Assembly: GCA_031296305.1 (NCBI GenBank) | Contig: JARLFZ010000019.1 | Location: forward strand, 1 to 48,517 | Length of the DNA: 48,517 bases | Reading direction: 5' to 3' | Source of the DNA: Occallatibacter sp. | Lineage (GTDB): Bacteria; Acidobacteriota; Terriglobia; Terriglobales; Acidobacteriaceae | Part shown: positions 20,401-28,817 of the stretch, one piece after another | How positions within the stretch are numbered: the first letter of the stretch is position 1 | Layout: every line of letters begins with the position of its first letter | Notes under the pieces: model-generated | Database searches by the model: none | What the model saw: only the letters and a program-made list of their open reading frames with translations | Told to the model about the DNA's origin: nothing | Translations under genes and position numbers: made by a program

Positions 20401-21081
20401 CAATCGGACTATAACCTGCCCATCACCAACGTCACCACGCTGATCTACGAATTGCCGTTCGGCCAGGGGCGGCGTTGGCTTGCCAGCGCAAATCCCGTGA
20501 CCGAGGCCATTCTCGGCGGCTGGCAGCTTAGCGCCGTGAACACCATGGACGCCGGAACGCCCTTCAACATTCAGTATTCGCCGGCTTCAGCCAATGCCGT
20601 TTCGCCTCAGTTGACCCAGAACTGGCGCGGATTCGCTGCATACCGTCCCAACCTCGTTCCCGGCACCTCCTACATCAACAAGGTGAAGCTGGCGAACGGC
20701 AGCGTGCAGTACGTCAACCCGGCGGCACTCACCCTCCCATCCACTTACACAACCGGCAGCGCACTGCTAACGGGCGGCACAATTTCCAGCCCGTTCGGCA
20801 GTCTGCCCAAGAACTTCGGCCGCACACCGGCCTACTATGAAACCGATCTGGACTTCAACAAGAAGTTCAACACTCCCATCGAGCGGGTCAAGATCGAGTT
20901 CCGTTCGGAGCTTTACAACATCTTCAACCACACCAACCTCTATCTGCCGGGCGGCTCGGGCGGTGGTACGGTCTCCGGTACTGACAACAACTCCTCTGCT
21001 CCCACCAGCCTGGGTGGCGGCACCATCACGGGCACTTTTGAGCCGCGCATCGTGCAGTTTGGCTTGAAAGTCACCTACTAA
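17404..21081 (+). CDS. Oar-like TonB-dependent receptor with carboxypeptidase-regulatory domain
   Basis: A protein of 1225 residues for the outer membrane. The signal peptide ends at about residue 37 (TAFAQYD). An Ig-like carboxypeptidase-regulatory domain follows (about 42-125: GSVVGTIRDSSGAAVPN, VGVYTVSASAPGF). Next come the plug (FNVNGQRSMFNDYMIDGMDN, AEYGRSSGATVNVATKSG) and a long beta-barrel ending in an aromatic strand, VQFGLKVTY. This architecture is expanded in Acidobacteriota and thought to import glycans or peptides or to bind surfaces; the ligand here is unknown. No clear TonB box is visible. I chose ATG 17404 because GGGAGG lies four bases upstream and the signal peptide begins there. 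The gene stands alone, with a terminator after it. Confidence 0.93.
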   Translation: MHSGIRSVGHQACKRGFGWIFVAMALLMMLPSRTAFAQYDTGSVVGTIRDSSGAAVPNVTVTVTNDATGIATVVKTDQAGDYEVPSLRVGVYTVSASAPGFSIAEAKSITISVGGRVRIDLSLKVGTAQATTVEVSDVALQLQTESSQRDQTITNYQTQSLPLVSRNYSDLVDYVVGAHGAPADATTTSVTSFTRAGSFNVNGQRSMFNDYMIDGMDNNAYGESNQGFDNQIIQPPPDSVANFEVITNNESAEYGRSSGATVNVATKSGTNQLHATLYEFIRNTDLNAFGYIKPISVNAVTGAQYPFFKPVFNRNQFGANFGGPIITNRFFWFIDYEGFRQKLTPTVVDTVPTTNELAGNLAVAVQDPWSPGTYIPAGTPYASWPTQAKADADPTALKIASLYSSALPGKCTVTSGTSSGVATNDCPLNAPFTDHADKGDLRLDFQQSANSSWFLKVSDRKEVGKNYNLLPEPIDMQTNGHILIHDEQISAGYNHAFSANKFLDARLALSGTKAGKWTFAIGSTSFPAGTIPGLPTIGGVSGGLPSIAISGGFTSFGRQSTNPQWQNPSLVDPKLNFSWVHGRHSLKFGYEWEKVWQEIQDSNPLYGSFTYGGGYSVCPTSAGTNCPSTSKVGDTYFADFLFGTSSAYSLSTYFITHVYQQMDSAYAQDDWKVSSKLTLNVGLRWEYGSPWWERDNFISNFNTTTGTLQTLTPGWTTAMSPLCGSVACIQPYSGSGVYGKSLVHPNKADWSPRFGFAAALTPSLVVRGGYGTAFIHYWRAGSGNNIAINAPFALYTVVSNPSTTGTTTGFASGSTNGFVRMSQGFPTGLATTFSAGTDDIDSIPTNTKDGYAESWFLDVQKGLGKNTKFDLAYVANHGVHLQGFVNANQKNPALPLTTAGQFAGIPAGQFQRPYMNWGGYLLNNPTLYPTYNNGDITQALSEFHSSYNALQARYEQRATGGLTLLNSFTWSHAMDNASSTLEANTPCPQNGYNIQGDYGQSDYNLPITNVTTLIYELPFGQGRRWLASANPVTEAILGGWQLSAVNTMDAGTPFNIQYSPASANAVSPQLTQNWRGFAAYRPNLVPGTSYINKVKLANGSVQYVNPAALTLPSTYTTGSALLTGGTISSPFGSLPKNFGRTPAYYETDLDFNKKFNTPIERVKIEFRSELYNIFNHTNLYLPGGSGGGTVSGTDNNSSAPTSLGGGTITGTFEPRIVQFGLKVTY

Positions 21082-21094
21082 CCCGCACGGAATC

Positions 21095-21133
21095 AATGCG
21101 CCGGCCGTAAATCGCGTCCGGCGCATTCCCTTT
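21095..21133 (+). terminator. Terminator after the TonB-dependent receptor gene
   Basis: A 10-bp perfect stem, AATGCGCCGG (21095-21104) with CCGGCGCATT (21118-21127), has a 13-base loop and is followed by CCCTTTTC. It lies 14 bases after the stop codon. Confidence 0.75.
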
Positions 21134-21435
21134 TCGGGTTACCGCAGTGCGCATTTTTTGAGCGAAGAACCGCGATCGAAAACCCGCAGTGATAAACTGA
21201 AGTGGATGGTGTGTCCGCCTTGGGCGAGATGCACTGTTCATTTCGAAACCGTGGGCTTCAGCTCCGCGGTTCCACGCCCACTTAGAGACCAGAGCCTGGG
21301 CGGAAATCAGCAATCCAAATTGATTTGAGGCGGTGTGTCTGCCATGTCCCGCGGTGTATCTGCGCAGGGCCCCATGCTGCGCCTCGGGTTGGGTTGCTTT
21401 CCACACTCTGGTAGCCAAGAAAGGAAAGTACAGGC
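21134..21435. other. Upstream region of glpD
   Basis: About 300 bases with no gene that I can support. The AAGGAAAG at 21421-21428 is the glpD ribosome-binding site. I see no confident promoter. Confidence 0.4.
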
Positions 21436-23004
21436 GTGAGCAAACGCAATGAACTTCTGAAAGAACTCGGCGGCAACGCGCCGCCGTGGGACGTATTGGT
21501 GATTGGCGGCGGGGCTACCGGCCTCGGCACCGCCGTTGAAGCCGCGTCGCGAGGGTATCGCACCCTGCTGGTGGAGCGGGCAGATTTCGCGAAAGAAACC
21601 TCCAGCCGCAGCACCAAACTGGTGCACGGCGGCGTGCGCTATCTCCAGCAGATGAATGTGACGCTGGTTTTGGATGCTCTGCGCGAGCGCGGCCTCATGC
21701 TGCGCAATGCGCCTCACCTGGTGCACGACCTCAACTTCATCATCCCCGCGTACAGTTATTTTTCGCTTCCGTACTACGGGATCGGCCTCAAAGTGTATGA
21801 ACGGCTCTCGGGAAAACTGTCCTTCGGGCATTCGCAGGTGCTCTCGCGCAAGGCGGCTCTCGAAGAACTCCCAGGCGTCAAAAGCGAAGGCCTGCGCGGG
21901 GGCATTCTCTATCACGACGGCCAGTTTGACGATGCCCGCTACGCGATCGCGCTGCTGCGGACGCTCGAGGATCTCGGCGGCACGGCCGTGAACTACGTGG
22001 CAGCTACAGGGCTCATTGAGCGCGACGGCAAGGTCATCGGCATCCAGGCGCACGACCAGGAAAGCGGCGCTGATTTCGAATTGCAAGCCAGGGCTGTGGT
22101 GAATGCTACGGGCGTTCACGTCGAACAGATCATCGACATGGACGGGAAGCCGCACAAATCGCTGCTCGCCGTCAGCCAGGGATCGCATTTTGTCTTGCCA
22201 CGCAGCTTCCTGCCCGGCAATACCGCGCTGATGATTCCCAAGACCGCCGATGGGCGCGTGCTGTTTGCCATTCCGTGGCACGGCGCGTTGATTGTCGGCA
22301 CTACGGATGTTCCGGTCGACTCTTCATCGCCCGAGCCGCGCGCTCTGCCCGAGGAGAAGGCCTTTCTTCGCGACCACATCGCCAAGTACATGGGCCATGC
22401 ACCACGCCCGGAAGAGATCCTCAGCGTTTATTCGGGATTGCGGCCGCTGGTGCGCAAAGGCCACGCCAAAACCTCAAAGCTCTCCCGCGATCACACCATT
22501 CTGGTCTCGCCTTCCGGACTGGTCACGGTCACGGGCGGCAAGTGGACGACCTATCGCCGCATGGGCCAGGACACCATCGACCGCGCCGCACAGGCGACAG
22601 GGCTGCCTAAGAGTCCATCGCGAACCGCGGACCTGAAATTGCACGGTTGGACTTCGGAACAGACGACCGCGACTTCCACGTGGGAGAGCGAGTACGGATC
22701 GGATCTGCCGGGGGTACAAGCGCTTTCAAGCCAGGACGCCAGTCTGGACGCTCTGCTGCACCCGCGTCTGCCTTTCCGCCTTCGCGAGGTGGTGTGGGCG
22801 GCGCGGCATGAGATGGCGCGCACGGTCGAGGATGTGCTCGCGCGGCGCACGCGCGCGCTCTTACTCGATGCGCGTGCCGCCATCGAAGCTGCGCCCGCGG
22901 TCGCCGATCTTCTGGCGCGCGAGCTCGGCCGCAGCGACGAATGGAAGTTGAATGATTTGGCAAAATTCCTGGAGACCGCCAAAGGCTATCTCTACACGGA
23001 GTGA
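21436..23004 (+). CDS. glpD: FAD-dependent glycerol-3-phosphate dehydrogenase
   Basis: A protein of 522 residues. It oxidises sn-glycerol 3-phosphate to dihydroxyacetone phosphate at the membrane and passes electrons to quinone. The FAD-binding loop is DVLVIGGGATGLGTAVEAA (19-37). Family motifs follow: TSSRSTKLVHGGVRYL (55-70), YHDGQFDDAR, FAIPWHGALIVGTTD and the late VTGGKWTTYR. The C-terminal helical domain is present but short. The start is GTG 21436, preceded by AAGGAAAG. The transporter gene 110 bases downstream on the same strand completes an uptake-and-oxidation pair. Confidence 0.95.
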   Translation: MSKRNELLKELGGNAPPWDVLVIGGGATGLGTAVEAASRGYRTLLVERADFAKETSSRSTKLVHGGVRYLQQMNVTLVLDALRERGLMLRNAPHLVHDLNFIIPAYSYFSLPYYGIGLKVYERLSGKLSFGHSQVLSRKAALEELPGVKSEGLRGGILYHDGQFDDARYAIALLRTLEDLGGTAVNYVAATGLIERDGKVIGIQAHDQESGADFELQARAVVNATGVHVEQIIDMDGKPHKSLLAVSQGSHFVLPRSFLPGNTALMIPKTADGRVLFAIPWHGALIVGTTDVPVDSSSPEPRALPEEKAFLRDHIAKYMGHAPRPEEILSVYSGLRPLVRKGHAKTSKLSRDHTILVSPSGLVTVTGGKWTTYRRMGQDTIDRAAQATGLPKSPSRTADLKLHGWTSEQTTATSTWESEYGSDLPGVQALSSQDASLDALLHPRLPFRLREVVWAARHEMARTVEDVLARRTRALLLDARAAIEAAPAVADLLARELGRSDEWKLNDLAKFLETAKGYLYTE

Positions 23005-23114
23005 GAGGCTGGTCGTTTTCCTGAGAATCATTCCGGCCGGCACCTCGATTTTGACGCCGGCCGGAAAGGGAGTGGTGTTGCCGGCGTTAGCTTGCGGGGC
23101 CACGGGGAAACCTC

Positions 23115-24488
23115 ATGAATTGGATTGCGCGTTTGCTTCGGCCTGCACCGCACATCCCACTGCTTCCCAGGGGGCAGGCGCAGCGGCTCTATCCGAAGAT
23201 GCGCTGGCAGATTCTCGAATCCACTTTCATCGGCTACGCCACGTTTTATTTTGTGCGCAACAATCTCCCTGTTGTCTCTCGCGAGATGGGCCAGGCCCTG
23301 CACTACAGCATGGAGCAGGTGGGAAACATCCTGGCCGCCACGGCTATCTCCTATGGCATCGGCAAGCTCTTCATGGGCATGTGGTCCGATCGCAGTAATC
23401 CCCGCTACTTCATGCCTCTCGGACTGGTGCTCACTGCGATCTGTAACTTCGCGTTTGGCGCCGTAAGCAGCTATCACGTGCAGCTTGCACTCTGGGCCCT
23501 GAACGGGCTGGTGCAAAGCATGGGATGGGCGCCGTGCGGGCGCTCTCTCGGGCACTGGTATAGCGTCAGCGAGCGCGGCACCATGTTTGCGTTCTGGAAT
23601 GTTGCGCAGAACGTCGGCGGCGGGCTGACCGGGCTGCTTGTCGCCTACAGCACTATTCTGCTTGGCTGGCGATCCGCATTTTACGTTCCCGGAGTTCTCG
23701 CTATTCTCTGCGCCGTTTATCTCCTCATCCGGCTCAGAGACACGCCGCAATCCGTGGGTCTTCCGCCCATCGAGGAGTGGCGCAACGACTACCCTGCCGG
23801 CGCGCGCAAAGACGGCGAACAGGAGTTGGGGACCCGCGACCTGCTGGTAAATTACATCTTCAAGAATGGCTATCTCTGGCTCTTCGCCTTTGCGAATTTC
23901 TTTGTCTATATCGCCCGGTACGCGATGCTCGACTGGGGACCTACCTATCTCAAAGAGGTGAAGCACGCCAGCATCGGCCAAGGCGGCGTGAGCACGGCGG
24001 CGCTGGAGTTTTCCGCAATCTTCAGCACCATTCTCATGGGCTGGCTTTCTGACAAGCTGGGCGGCCGTCGCGGCATGATCAGCGTGCTTTGCATGATTCC
24101 GGTGCTGTTGTCGTACCTGGGAATCATCTACGGGCCGGCGGGCAAACTATGGATCAGCCTCGGCCTCTTCGGCGTGATTGGATTCTTTGTTTATCCCGCG
24201 GTGCTGCTGCTGGTGGTGAGCGCGCTCGACTTTACGTCGAAAAAAGCCGTGGGCACGGCCGCCGGATTTCTGGGCTTGTTTGGTTATCTCGGGCGCACCG
24301 TCGAGGGCGAGGGCATCGGTATTCTCGCCCAGCGCTACAGTTGGAATGTGGCGCTGGATGCGGTTGTCGTCGCAGTCGTTTTGGGAATCGTTTTGCTTCT
24401 GTTTACGTGGAGGCTGACGCCGCATCACGCGCGGCCGGCAGGCGCGGATCGCGTCAGGGCTGAGCGCCGGGAGGAACGAGCAGCGTAA
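23115..24488 (+). CDS. glpT: GlpT/UhpT-family organophosphate:phosphate antiporter
   Basis: A protein of 457 residues with about 12 hydrophobic segments, a major facilitator. It matches the organophosphate antiporter subfamily from the first helix (FIGYATFYFVRNNLP) through ISYGIGKLFMGMWSDRSNPRY and QSMGWAPCGRSLGHWY, the region lining the phosphate site in GlpT. With glpD directly upstream the substrate is most likely glycerol 3-phosphate in exchange for phosphate. Hexose phosphate cannot be ruled out from sequence. ATG 23115 follows GGGGAAA. Its last 35 bases overlap the end of the convergent lipid-kinase gene. Confidence 0.88.
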   Translation: MNWIARLLRPAPHIPLLPRGQAQRLYPKMRWQILESTFIGYATFYFVRNNLPVVSREMGQALHYSMEQVGNILAATAISYGIGKLFMGMWSDRSNPRYFMPLGLVLTAICNFAFGAVSSYHVQLALWALNGLVQSMGWAPCGRSLGHWYSVSERGTMFAFWNVAQNVGGGLTGLLVAYSTILLGWRSAFYVPGVLAILCAVYLLIRLRDTPQSVGLPPIEEWRNDYPAGARKDGEQELGTRDLLVNYIFKNGYLWLFAFANFFVYIARYAMLDWGPTYLKEVKHASIGQGGVSTAALEFSAIFSTILMGWLSDKLGGRRGMISVLCMIPVLLSYLGIIYGPAGKLWISLGLFGVIGFFVYPAVLLLVVSALDFTSKKAVGTAAGFLGLFGYLGRTVEGEGIGILAQRYSWNVALDAVVVAVVLGIVLLLFTWRLTPHHARPAGADRVRAERREERAA

Positions 24489-25416
24489 GCGAGTGGGGCA
24501 CAACTTCAAGGCGCACCGGCAAGCAGCCAAGCACTTCTCCATCCGCTTCCACCAACAAGGATTCGCGCGCGCCATTGTGCGCACGGCACTCGATGCTGGG
24601 TGTCTCCATCAACTCGACTGCGCCGTTGAAGGTGTGCCGTCCGGCCAAGGCTGCCAGTAGAAATTTGAGATAGCGCATGCGGCTTTGGGTTTTGAATGCC
24701 AGCAGGCTCAGATTGCCGTTGTTCAAACTTGCGCCGGGAGCCAGCTTATTTAAAACGCCGCCGAACGAGCGCACCCGCACGGCCAGCAGTTGCGACACAT
24801 CCACCACGCGACCGCCGCCGTTTCCGTTTGCAGGCAGAACCGCTTCAAAGTAGGGAAATGAAAACGTAGCCCATGTGCGGGTGCACTCGATCAGGTAGAG
24901 CACGTAGCCCAATCGCCGCTTCAGTCCCGCATCCATGCGCGACATCACCAGCGCATCGGCGCCGATTCCCGCAGCCACGACGAAGTAACGAGAGCCGGGA
25001 TTGCCAGCGTGGTCCTGGTAGTGAATGCGTCCGACAGAGATGCGCGTTGGCTCGGCTTCGAGGAGTTTACGCGCCACTTTGACGGGAGCGCCGATCAGGC
25101 CAAGGTTCGCGGCCAGCGCGTTCGCCGTGCCCAGCGGAATCACGCCCAGCGCCACGTCGCTGCCGACGAGACTCTGCAGAACTTCGTGCACTGTGCCATC
25201 GCCGCCGCAGGCCAGAATCGCATCGCAACCATCGTTCATTGCCTGCCGCGCCTGGACGGTTGCTTCTCCGGCCTCTTTGGTTTCCAGTGCCTCGGCCTCA
25301 ACACCTGCCTCGCGAAGTACAGTCAGAGTTTCCTCAATGGCTGCCTTGCGTCGCGCGGAATACTGGCCGGACACCGGGTTGTAGATCAGCGCCACTCGGC
25401 GCATTGCGGGTTTCAC
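24454..25416 (-). CDS. Diacylglycerol kinase family lipid kinase (DgkB/YegS-like)
   Basis: A protein of 320 residues. The nucleotide-binding domain shows IYNPVSGQ (10-17), ACGGDGTVHEVLQ (69-81) and IPLGTANALAANLG, the defining motifs of the family; GTAN replaces the more usual GTGN or GTAND. The C-terminal beta-sandwich ends with ESLLVEADGEVLG. The family phosphorylates diacylglycerol or other lipid alcohols at the inner face of the membrane. The product, phosphatidic acid, joins the same glycerolipid pool that G3P feeds, which fits the glpD-glpT neighbours. The start is probably GTG 25416, with ATG 25404 as the alternative; neither has a strong ribosome-binding site. Confidence 0.9.
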   Translation of the reverse strand: MKPAMRRVALIYNPVSGQYSARRKAAIEETLTVLREAGVEAEALETKEAGEATVQARQAMNDGCDAILACGGDGTVHEVLQSLVGSDVALGVIPLGTANALAANLGLIGAPVKVARKLLEAEPTRISVGRIHYQDHAGNPGSRYFVVAAGIGADALVMSRMDAGLKRRLGYVLYLIECTRTWATFSFPYFEAVLPANGNGGGRVVDVSQLLAVRVRSFGGVLNKLAPGASLNNGNLSLLAFKTQSRMRYLKFLLAALAGRHTFNGAVELMETPSIECRAHNGARESLLVEADGEVLGCLPVRLEVVPHSLTLLVPPGAQP

Positions 25417-25617
25417 TTGGACGGGGGTTCCTATCTCTTCACCTTGCCCTCAGGCACATCTTGTTATCATCGCAGATTTTTGCCCCGGAATGGCTGTAGG
25501 CAACGCCGAATCTGCACCATAGTTCCTGTTCGCCCATCTCCAGCTTTGCCGGTCCCACTTCAGTAACTTAAGCTCCTTGCAATCGGTCTATCATGACTCT
25601 GTGGAGGCATAAACGCC

Positions 25618-26379
25618 ATGAATCTTACAGGCAATACGATCCTCATCACTGGAGGCGGCTCCGGCATCGGCCGCGGCCTCGCAGAATCCCTTCACGCGCT
25701 CGGCAACCAGGTGATCATCGCCGGCCGGCGGCAGCATGCGCTCGACGAAACCACCGCCGCGAACGCTGGCATGAAGTCCCTTCCGCTCGATATCCAAAAC
25801 CCGGAGGCAATCCGCGAGTTTGCGGCCAAAGCTGTCGCCGAGTTTCCCTCGCTCAACTTCTTCATTAACAACGCCGGCATCATGCGAGCGGAGAAGCTGC
25901 TCACTCAGCAGCCGGATCTCGCTGACGCCGAGGCCATCATCACTACAAATCTTCTCGGGCCCATCCGGCTCACTGCGGCGCTCCTGCCTCACCTCCTCAA
26001 GCAGCCGCGCGCGGCCATCATGAACATCTCGTCCGGCCTGGCGTTTCTGCCTCTCGCGCTCACGCCCACCTATTGCGCCACCAAGGCCGCCATCCACTCC
26101 TACACGCTTTCGCTGCGTTATCAGCTTCGCGCGACCGGCATCGAGGTACTGGAGTTGGTTCCTCCCTACGTGGCCACCAACCTAATGAGCGGCGCCGCCG
26201 ATCCGCGCGCCATGCCGCTCGATCAATTCATCGCCGAAGTTATGGAGATCCTGAAGCAGCAACCTACTCCGCCGGAAATCTGCGTCGAAAACGTAAAGCA
26301 CCTGCGCTTTGCCGCCGAATCCGGCAAATTCGACCAAATCTTCAACGGACTCAACGCCGCGATGACGGATATTCACTAG
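25618..26379 (+). CDS. Short-chain dehydrogenase/reductase (DltE-like)
   Basis: A protein of 253 residues of the classical SDR family. Visible are the cofactor loop TGGGSGIG (11-18), NNAG (84-87), the catalytic N111, S138 or S139 in NISSG, and Y152/K156 in TYCATK. The arginine pair after strand 2 (AGRR) suggests NADPH. The protein looks complete and active, and its sequence resembles the DltE/YusS-type oxidoreductases. The substrate is unknown. It stands alone, with 200-260 bp on both sides. Confidence 0.88.
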   Translation: MNLTGNTILITGGGSGIGRGLAESLHALGNQVIIAGRRQHALDETTAANAGMKSLPLDIQNPEAIREFAAKAVAEFPSLNFFINNAGIMRAEKLLTQQPDLADAEAIITTNLLGPIRLTAALLPHLLKQPRAAIMNISSGLAFLPLALTPTYCATKAAIHSYTLSLRYQLRATGIEVLELVPPYVATNLMSGAADPRAMPLDQFIAEVMEILKQQPTPPEICVENVKHLRFAAESGKFDQIFNGLNAAMTDIH

Positions 26380-26429
26380 TGGGGTGAATCAGAAGTCGGC
26401 ATCACGTTGAAATTGTCATCTTGAGCGCA

Positions 26430-26464
26430 GTTTGGCGTGCAATCGGCACGATTGCACGCCAAAC
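26430..26464. repeat. Perfect 16-bp hairpin inside a dispersed intergenic repeat
   Basis: GTTTGGCGTGCAATCG (26430-26445) and its exact reverse complement (26449-26464) flank a three-base GCA. The surrounding bases (GTCATCTTGAGCGCA before, AAGTCGAAAGACCTGCGG after) look like a dispersed intergenic sequence family that I know from many bacterial genomes. The hairpin seems inserted into it. It could stop transcription from the upstream gene, but no T-run follows directly. Confidence 0.65.
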
Positions 26465-26566
26465 AAGTCGAAAGACCTGCGGTTGCCTTTTTCGCCTTCT
26501 GTCAATGCGTGAGTGGTTATTTCCTGTTCCCTGCCTCCCCGGCTTCTTGTTCCCTCGTTCCCTGTC

Positions 26567-26632
26567 TTGACACCTCCCCAACCCCTTCGTGTAGGGTTGT
26601 GGGCTGGGATCGGTAACGTTTACGAAAAGGGG
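26567..26632 (+). promoter_or_regulatory. Promoter, LacI-like operator and ribosome-binding site of the 26641 gene
   Basis: A consensus -35 box TTGACA lies at 26567-26572. The -10 box, TGTAGG at 17-bp spacing (26590-26595), is weak. GGTAACGTTTACG at 26612-26624 resembles the operators of LacI-family repressors (consensus half-site TTTACG around a central CG), with one base missing from a perfect palindrome. It would lie just after the transcription start. AAGGGG at 26627-26632 is the ribosome-binding site. Confidence 0.4.
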
Positions 26633-26640
26633 CCTAAATC

Positions 26641-28455
26641 ATGATGAATCGTAGAGAGTTTTTGATGAGCGCGGCTGCCGCGCAACTGCTGGTTTCTTCC
26701 CGGCTCAGAGCCGCTACCGGCGGCGCCGTGCCTGAAGTTCCGCCTTTCGAGCCTTCGAAGCTGAAACCCTCCGACTTCTCCGATGCCGATCTCGACATGC
26801 CCTATAACCTCACCTATCTGCCGCGCATCGCCAACAGCATCGAAACCGAGGGCCCCGATCGCGGCTTCATCAATATCTCCGTATGGCGCGGCACGCCCCA
26901 ACTCCACCCCTATAACGCGCGCATCATGGAGAGCATCCTTACGCTTGCGTGGTTCTACGCGAGCCGCCGCAAGTGGAACCAGTTCTATGCCAGTCCCGCA
27001 TTGCGTGCCCGTCTCGAACTCGCCTTCGAGTACTGGTGCAACTCGCAAAGCCCCGACGGCAAGTTCAGCGAGTACGGTGTGCAGCAATGGAACCTGGCTG
27101 CGACTGCTTTCGCCGTCAAATTCATCTCTGAGGCGCTGCGCCTGCTCAAGTCCGGGCCACCCATTGCGCCGGCTCTTCATGCGCGCGCCATCGATTGCTG
27201 CCGCAAAGCAGTGCACGCCACGCTCTACGATCCCGATCTTCTGAGCCACGGCAAGAGCTACTCCAATCAGTTCACCAACATCTTTGCCGGCGGCGCGGCC
27301 TTTCTCTCCATGTACCCTGACGCCACGCTTTGGGCGCGATTGAAAGAGCAGGTCGAGGCCAGCGCCACCAATCTGCAAAGCCCCTGCGGCTACATGTACG
27401 AGCACGACGGGCCTGACCTGGGCTACACCCTCAACACGCACCACGAAAATCTGCAGATGGCTTATCACTACTGGCGCGGCACACACCTGGGCGAAATCCT
27501 CATCGAAGAGGAGAACCGCTTCGGTAAATGGCTTTCGATGAACATCCTGCCCGAGCCCGGCCAGCCCTTCTGGGTGGCTAACCGCAGCATCGAATGCCGC
27601 CAGCAGCACGCCATCTTTCCCGCCGTCGATACGCCGCTGGCGGATCGCTGCCTGATCATGCGCGCCTTTGCCACGCCGCCGGAGCGCCGCGCCGAACAGA
27701 TCCACGCCGCGCGCGAGAAGATGGAAAAACAGTGGCCGCAGGTCGATTCGCTTCCTGTAGGTGAATTCAGTGCTCTGTCGCCGTACGTCTTCCTGCAGCG
27801 CGCGCACTATGACTGGCACCCCACCGCCGCGCAGATGGCGGAGGCGCGCAAGCTGGTGCGGCCGCTGCACGAGGAGTCCTTCGTCGAGCAATTGAAAGAT
27901 ACGCGCGAGCCCATCGTCTTTACCTATGTCCGCCGTCCCGGCTACTATGCGGCATTCGCCTCCGCGCCCAAAGTCATCTCGGCGAAGCAGCGCCTCGGCC
28001 TCACCTTTATCTGGACGCCCAAAAATGGCGTGCTGCTGCAATCGCAAACCAATGGCAGAGAGACCGCATGGGGCACGTCGGCCGGCGGCGCTCTGCCTGT
28101 TGAAGCCACCGGTCTCGATGCGGATTACAGCAACGGCAATACCGTGGTTCGCTACCCGCTGCCCGGCGGCGGACACAAGAGCGTCACCTTCGCCGACGAT
28201 CGCATTCGCGTCACCGTGGAACGTGACGGCGAGATCGTTGAGCGCGTTCCTGTCTTCGATCCCGCCTGCGTAGTCTCCACGGCGGAAGCGAAGGCCGGTC
28301 CTGCTCCGGCTCGCCGGTACGGGCAAACGCCAGCTCCATGCGCCAATCCCGAGGCTGGCTGTCCCGCCGTCGAAGGTCCGGTGCCGGGAAAAACTCTGTC
28401 TGTGGTTGAATTGCGCGCCACGGGCAAGCTGGAGTACGAGATCCGGCCGGCGTAA
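26641..28455 (+). CDS. Exported protein of unknown function, possibly a polysaccharide-lyase-like toroid
   Basis: A protein of 604 residues. It begins with a twin-arginine-like signal (MNRREFLMSAAAAQLLVSS), so it is probably exported folded. Residues 80-350 are rich in helices with aromatic and Asn/His clusters (WNLAATAFAVKFISEAL, NQFTNIFAGGAAF, TLNTHHENLQMAYHYW). This resembles an (alpha/alpha) toroid such as those of heparinase- or alginate-lyase-type enzymes. The C-terminal 180 residues look beta-rich. I do not recognise the family. A LacI-like operator upstream fits sugar-related control. Assignment as a carbohydrate-active enzyme is an inference. Confidence 0.75.
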   Translation: MMNRREFLMSAAAAQLLVSSRLRAATGGAVPEVPPFEPSKLKPSDFSDADLDMPYNLTYLPRIANSIETEGPDRGFINISVWRGTPQLHPYNARIMESILTLAWFYASRRKWNQFYASPALRARLELAFEYWCNSQSPDGKFSEYGVQQWNLAATAFAVKFISEALRLLKSGPPIAPALHARAIDCCRKAVHATLYDPDLLSHGKSYSNQFTNIFAGGAAFLSMYPDATLWARLKEQVEASATNLQSPCGYMYEHDGPDLGYTLNTHHENLQMAYHYWRGTHLGEILIEEENRFGKWLSMNILPEPGQPFWVANRSIECRQQHAIFPAVDTPLADRCLIMRAFATPPERRAEQIHAAREKMEKQWPQVDSLPVGEFSALSPYVFLQRAHYDWHPTAAQMAEARKLVRPLHEESFVEQLKDTREPIVFTYVRRPGYYAAFASAPKVISAKQRLGLTFIWTPKNGVLLQSQTNGRETAWGTSAGGALPVEATGLDADYSNGNTVVRYPLPGGGHKSVTFADDRIRVTVERDGEIVERVPVFDPACVVSTAEAKAGPAPARRYGQTPAPCANPEAGCPAVEGPVPGKTLSVVELRATGKLEYEIRPA

Positions 28456-28532
28456 GAGAGGCTCATACGCTACGCGGAATCGAGACAACCGCAGAGAATC
28501 TGGAAGCCATCTCACCAAGGCAAGGAGATGCG

Positions 28533-28757
28533 ATGGCTACGACCACAACAAAGAAAAAATCCACGGGCAAGAGATCAACGCGCAAGTACTCGCCTGCGGC
28601 GGGAAAAAGCGTTGAGAGAGAAATGCGCGCGATGAAGGAAGGGAAATTGAAGAGCGGGCGCAGCGGCAAGAAGGTCACGAGCAGAAAACAGGCGATCGCG
28701 ATCGGATTATCCGAGGCGCGCAAGGCGGGGAAGAAGGTTCCGGCCAAGAAGGGCTGA
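28533..28757 (+). CDS. Small, very basic Lys-rich protein
   Basis: A protein of 74 residues with over 20 lysines and arginines (KKKSTGKRSTRKYSPAAGKS at the start, then KSGRSGKKVTSRKQAIAIGLSEARKAGKK). The C-terminal AIAIGLSEARKAGKK motif is typical of a family of short bacterial proteins of unknown role (DUF6496-like). Such composition suggests binding to DNA or RNA. ATG 28533 has AAGGAG five bases upstream, strong support for translation. It lies 77 bases after the exported protein and may be cotranscribed with it. Confidence 0.75.
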   Translation: MATTTTKKKSTGKRSTRKYSPAAGKSVEREMRAMKEGKLKSGRSGKKVTSRKQAIAIGLSEARKAGKKVPAKKG

Positions 28758-28817
28758 AAGCGGGTACCTGTCTCTGCACACCGGACCCTTCATAGAGTGT
28801 GGTAGAGTTGCGCAATC

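Noticed and set aside
26620-28518. 632-codon open frame on the minus strand
   Set aside because: It lies fully antisense to the exported-protein gene at 26641-28455, which has a signal peptide, ribosome-binding site and protein-like composition. Long antisense frames are common in GC-rich DNA.
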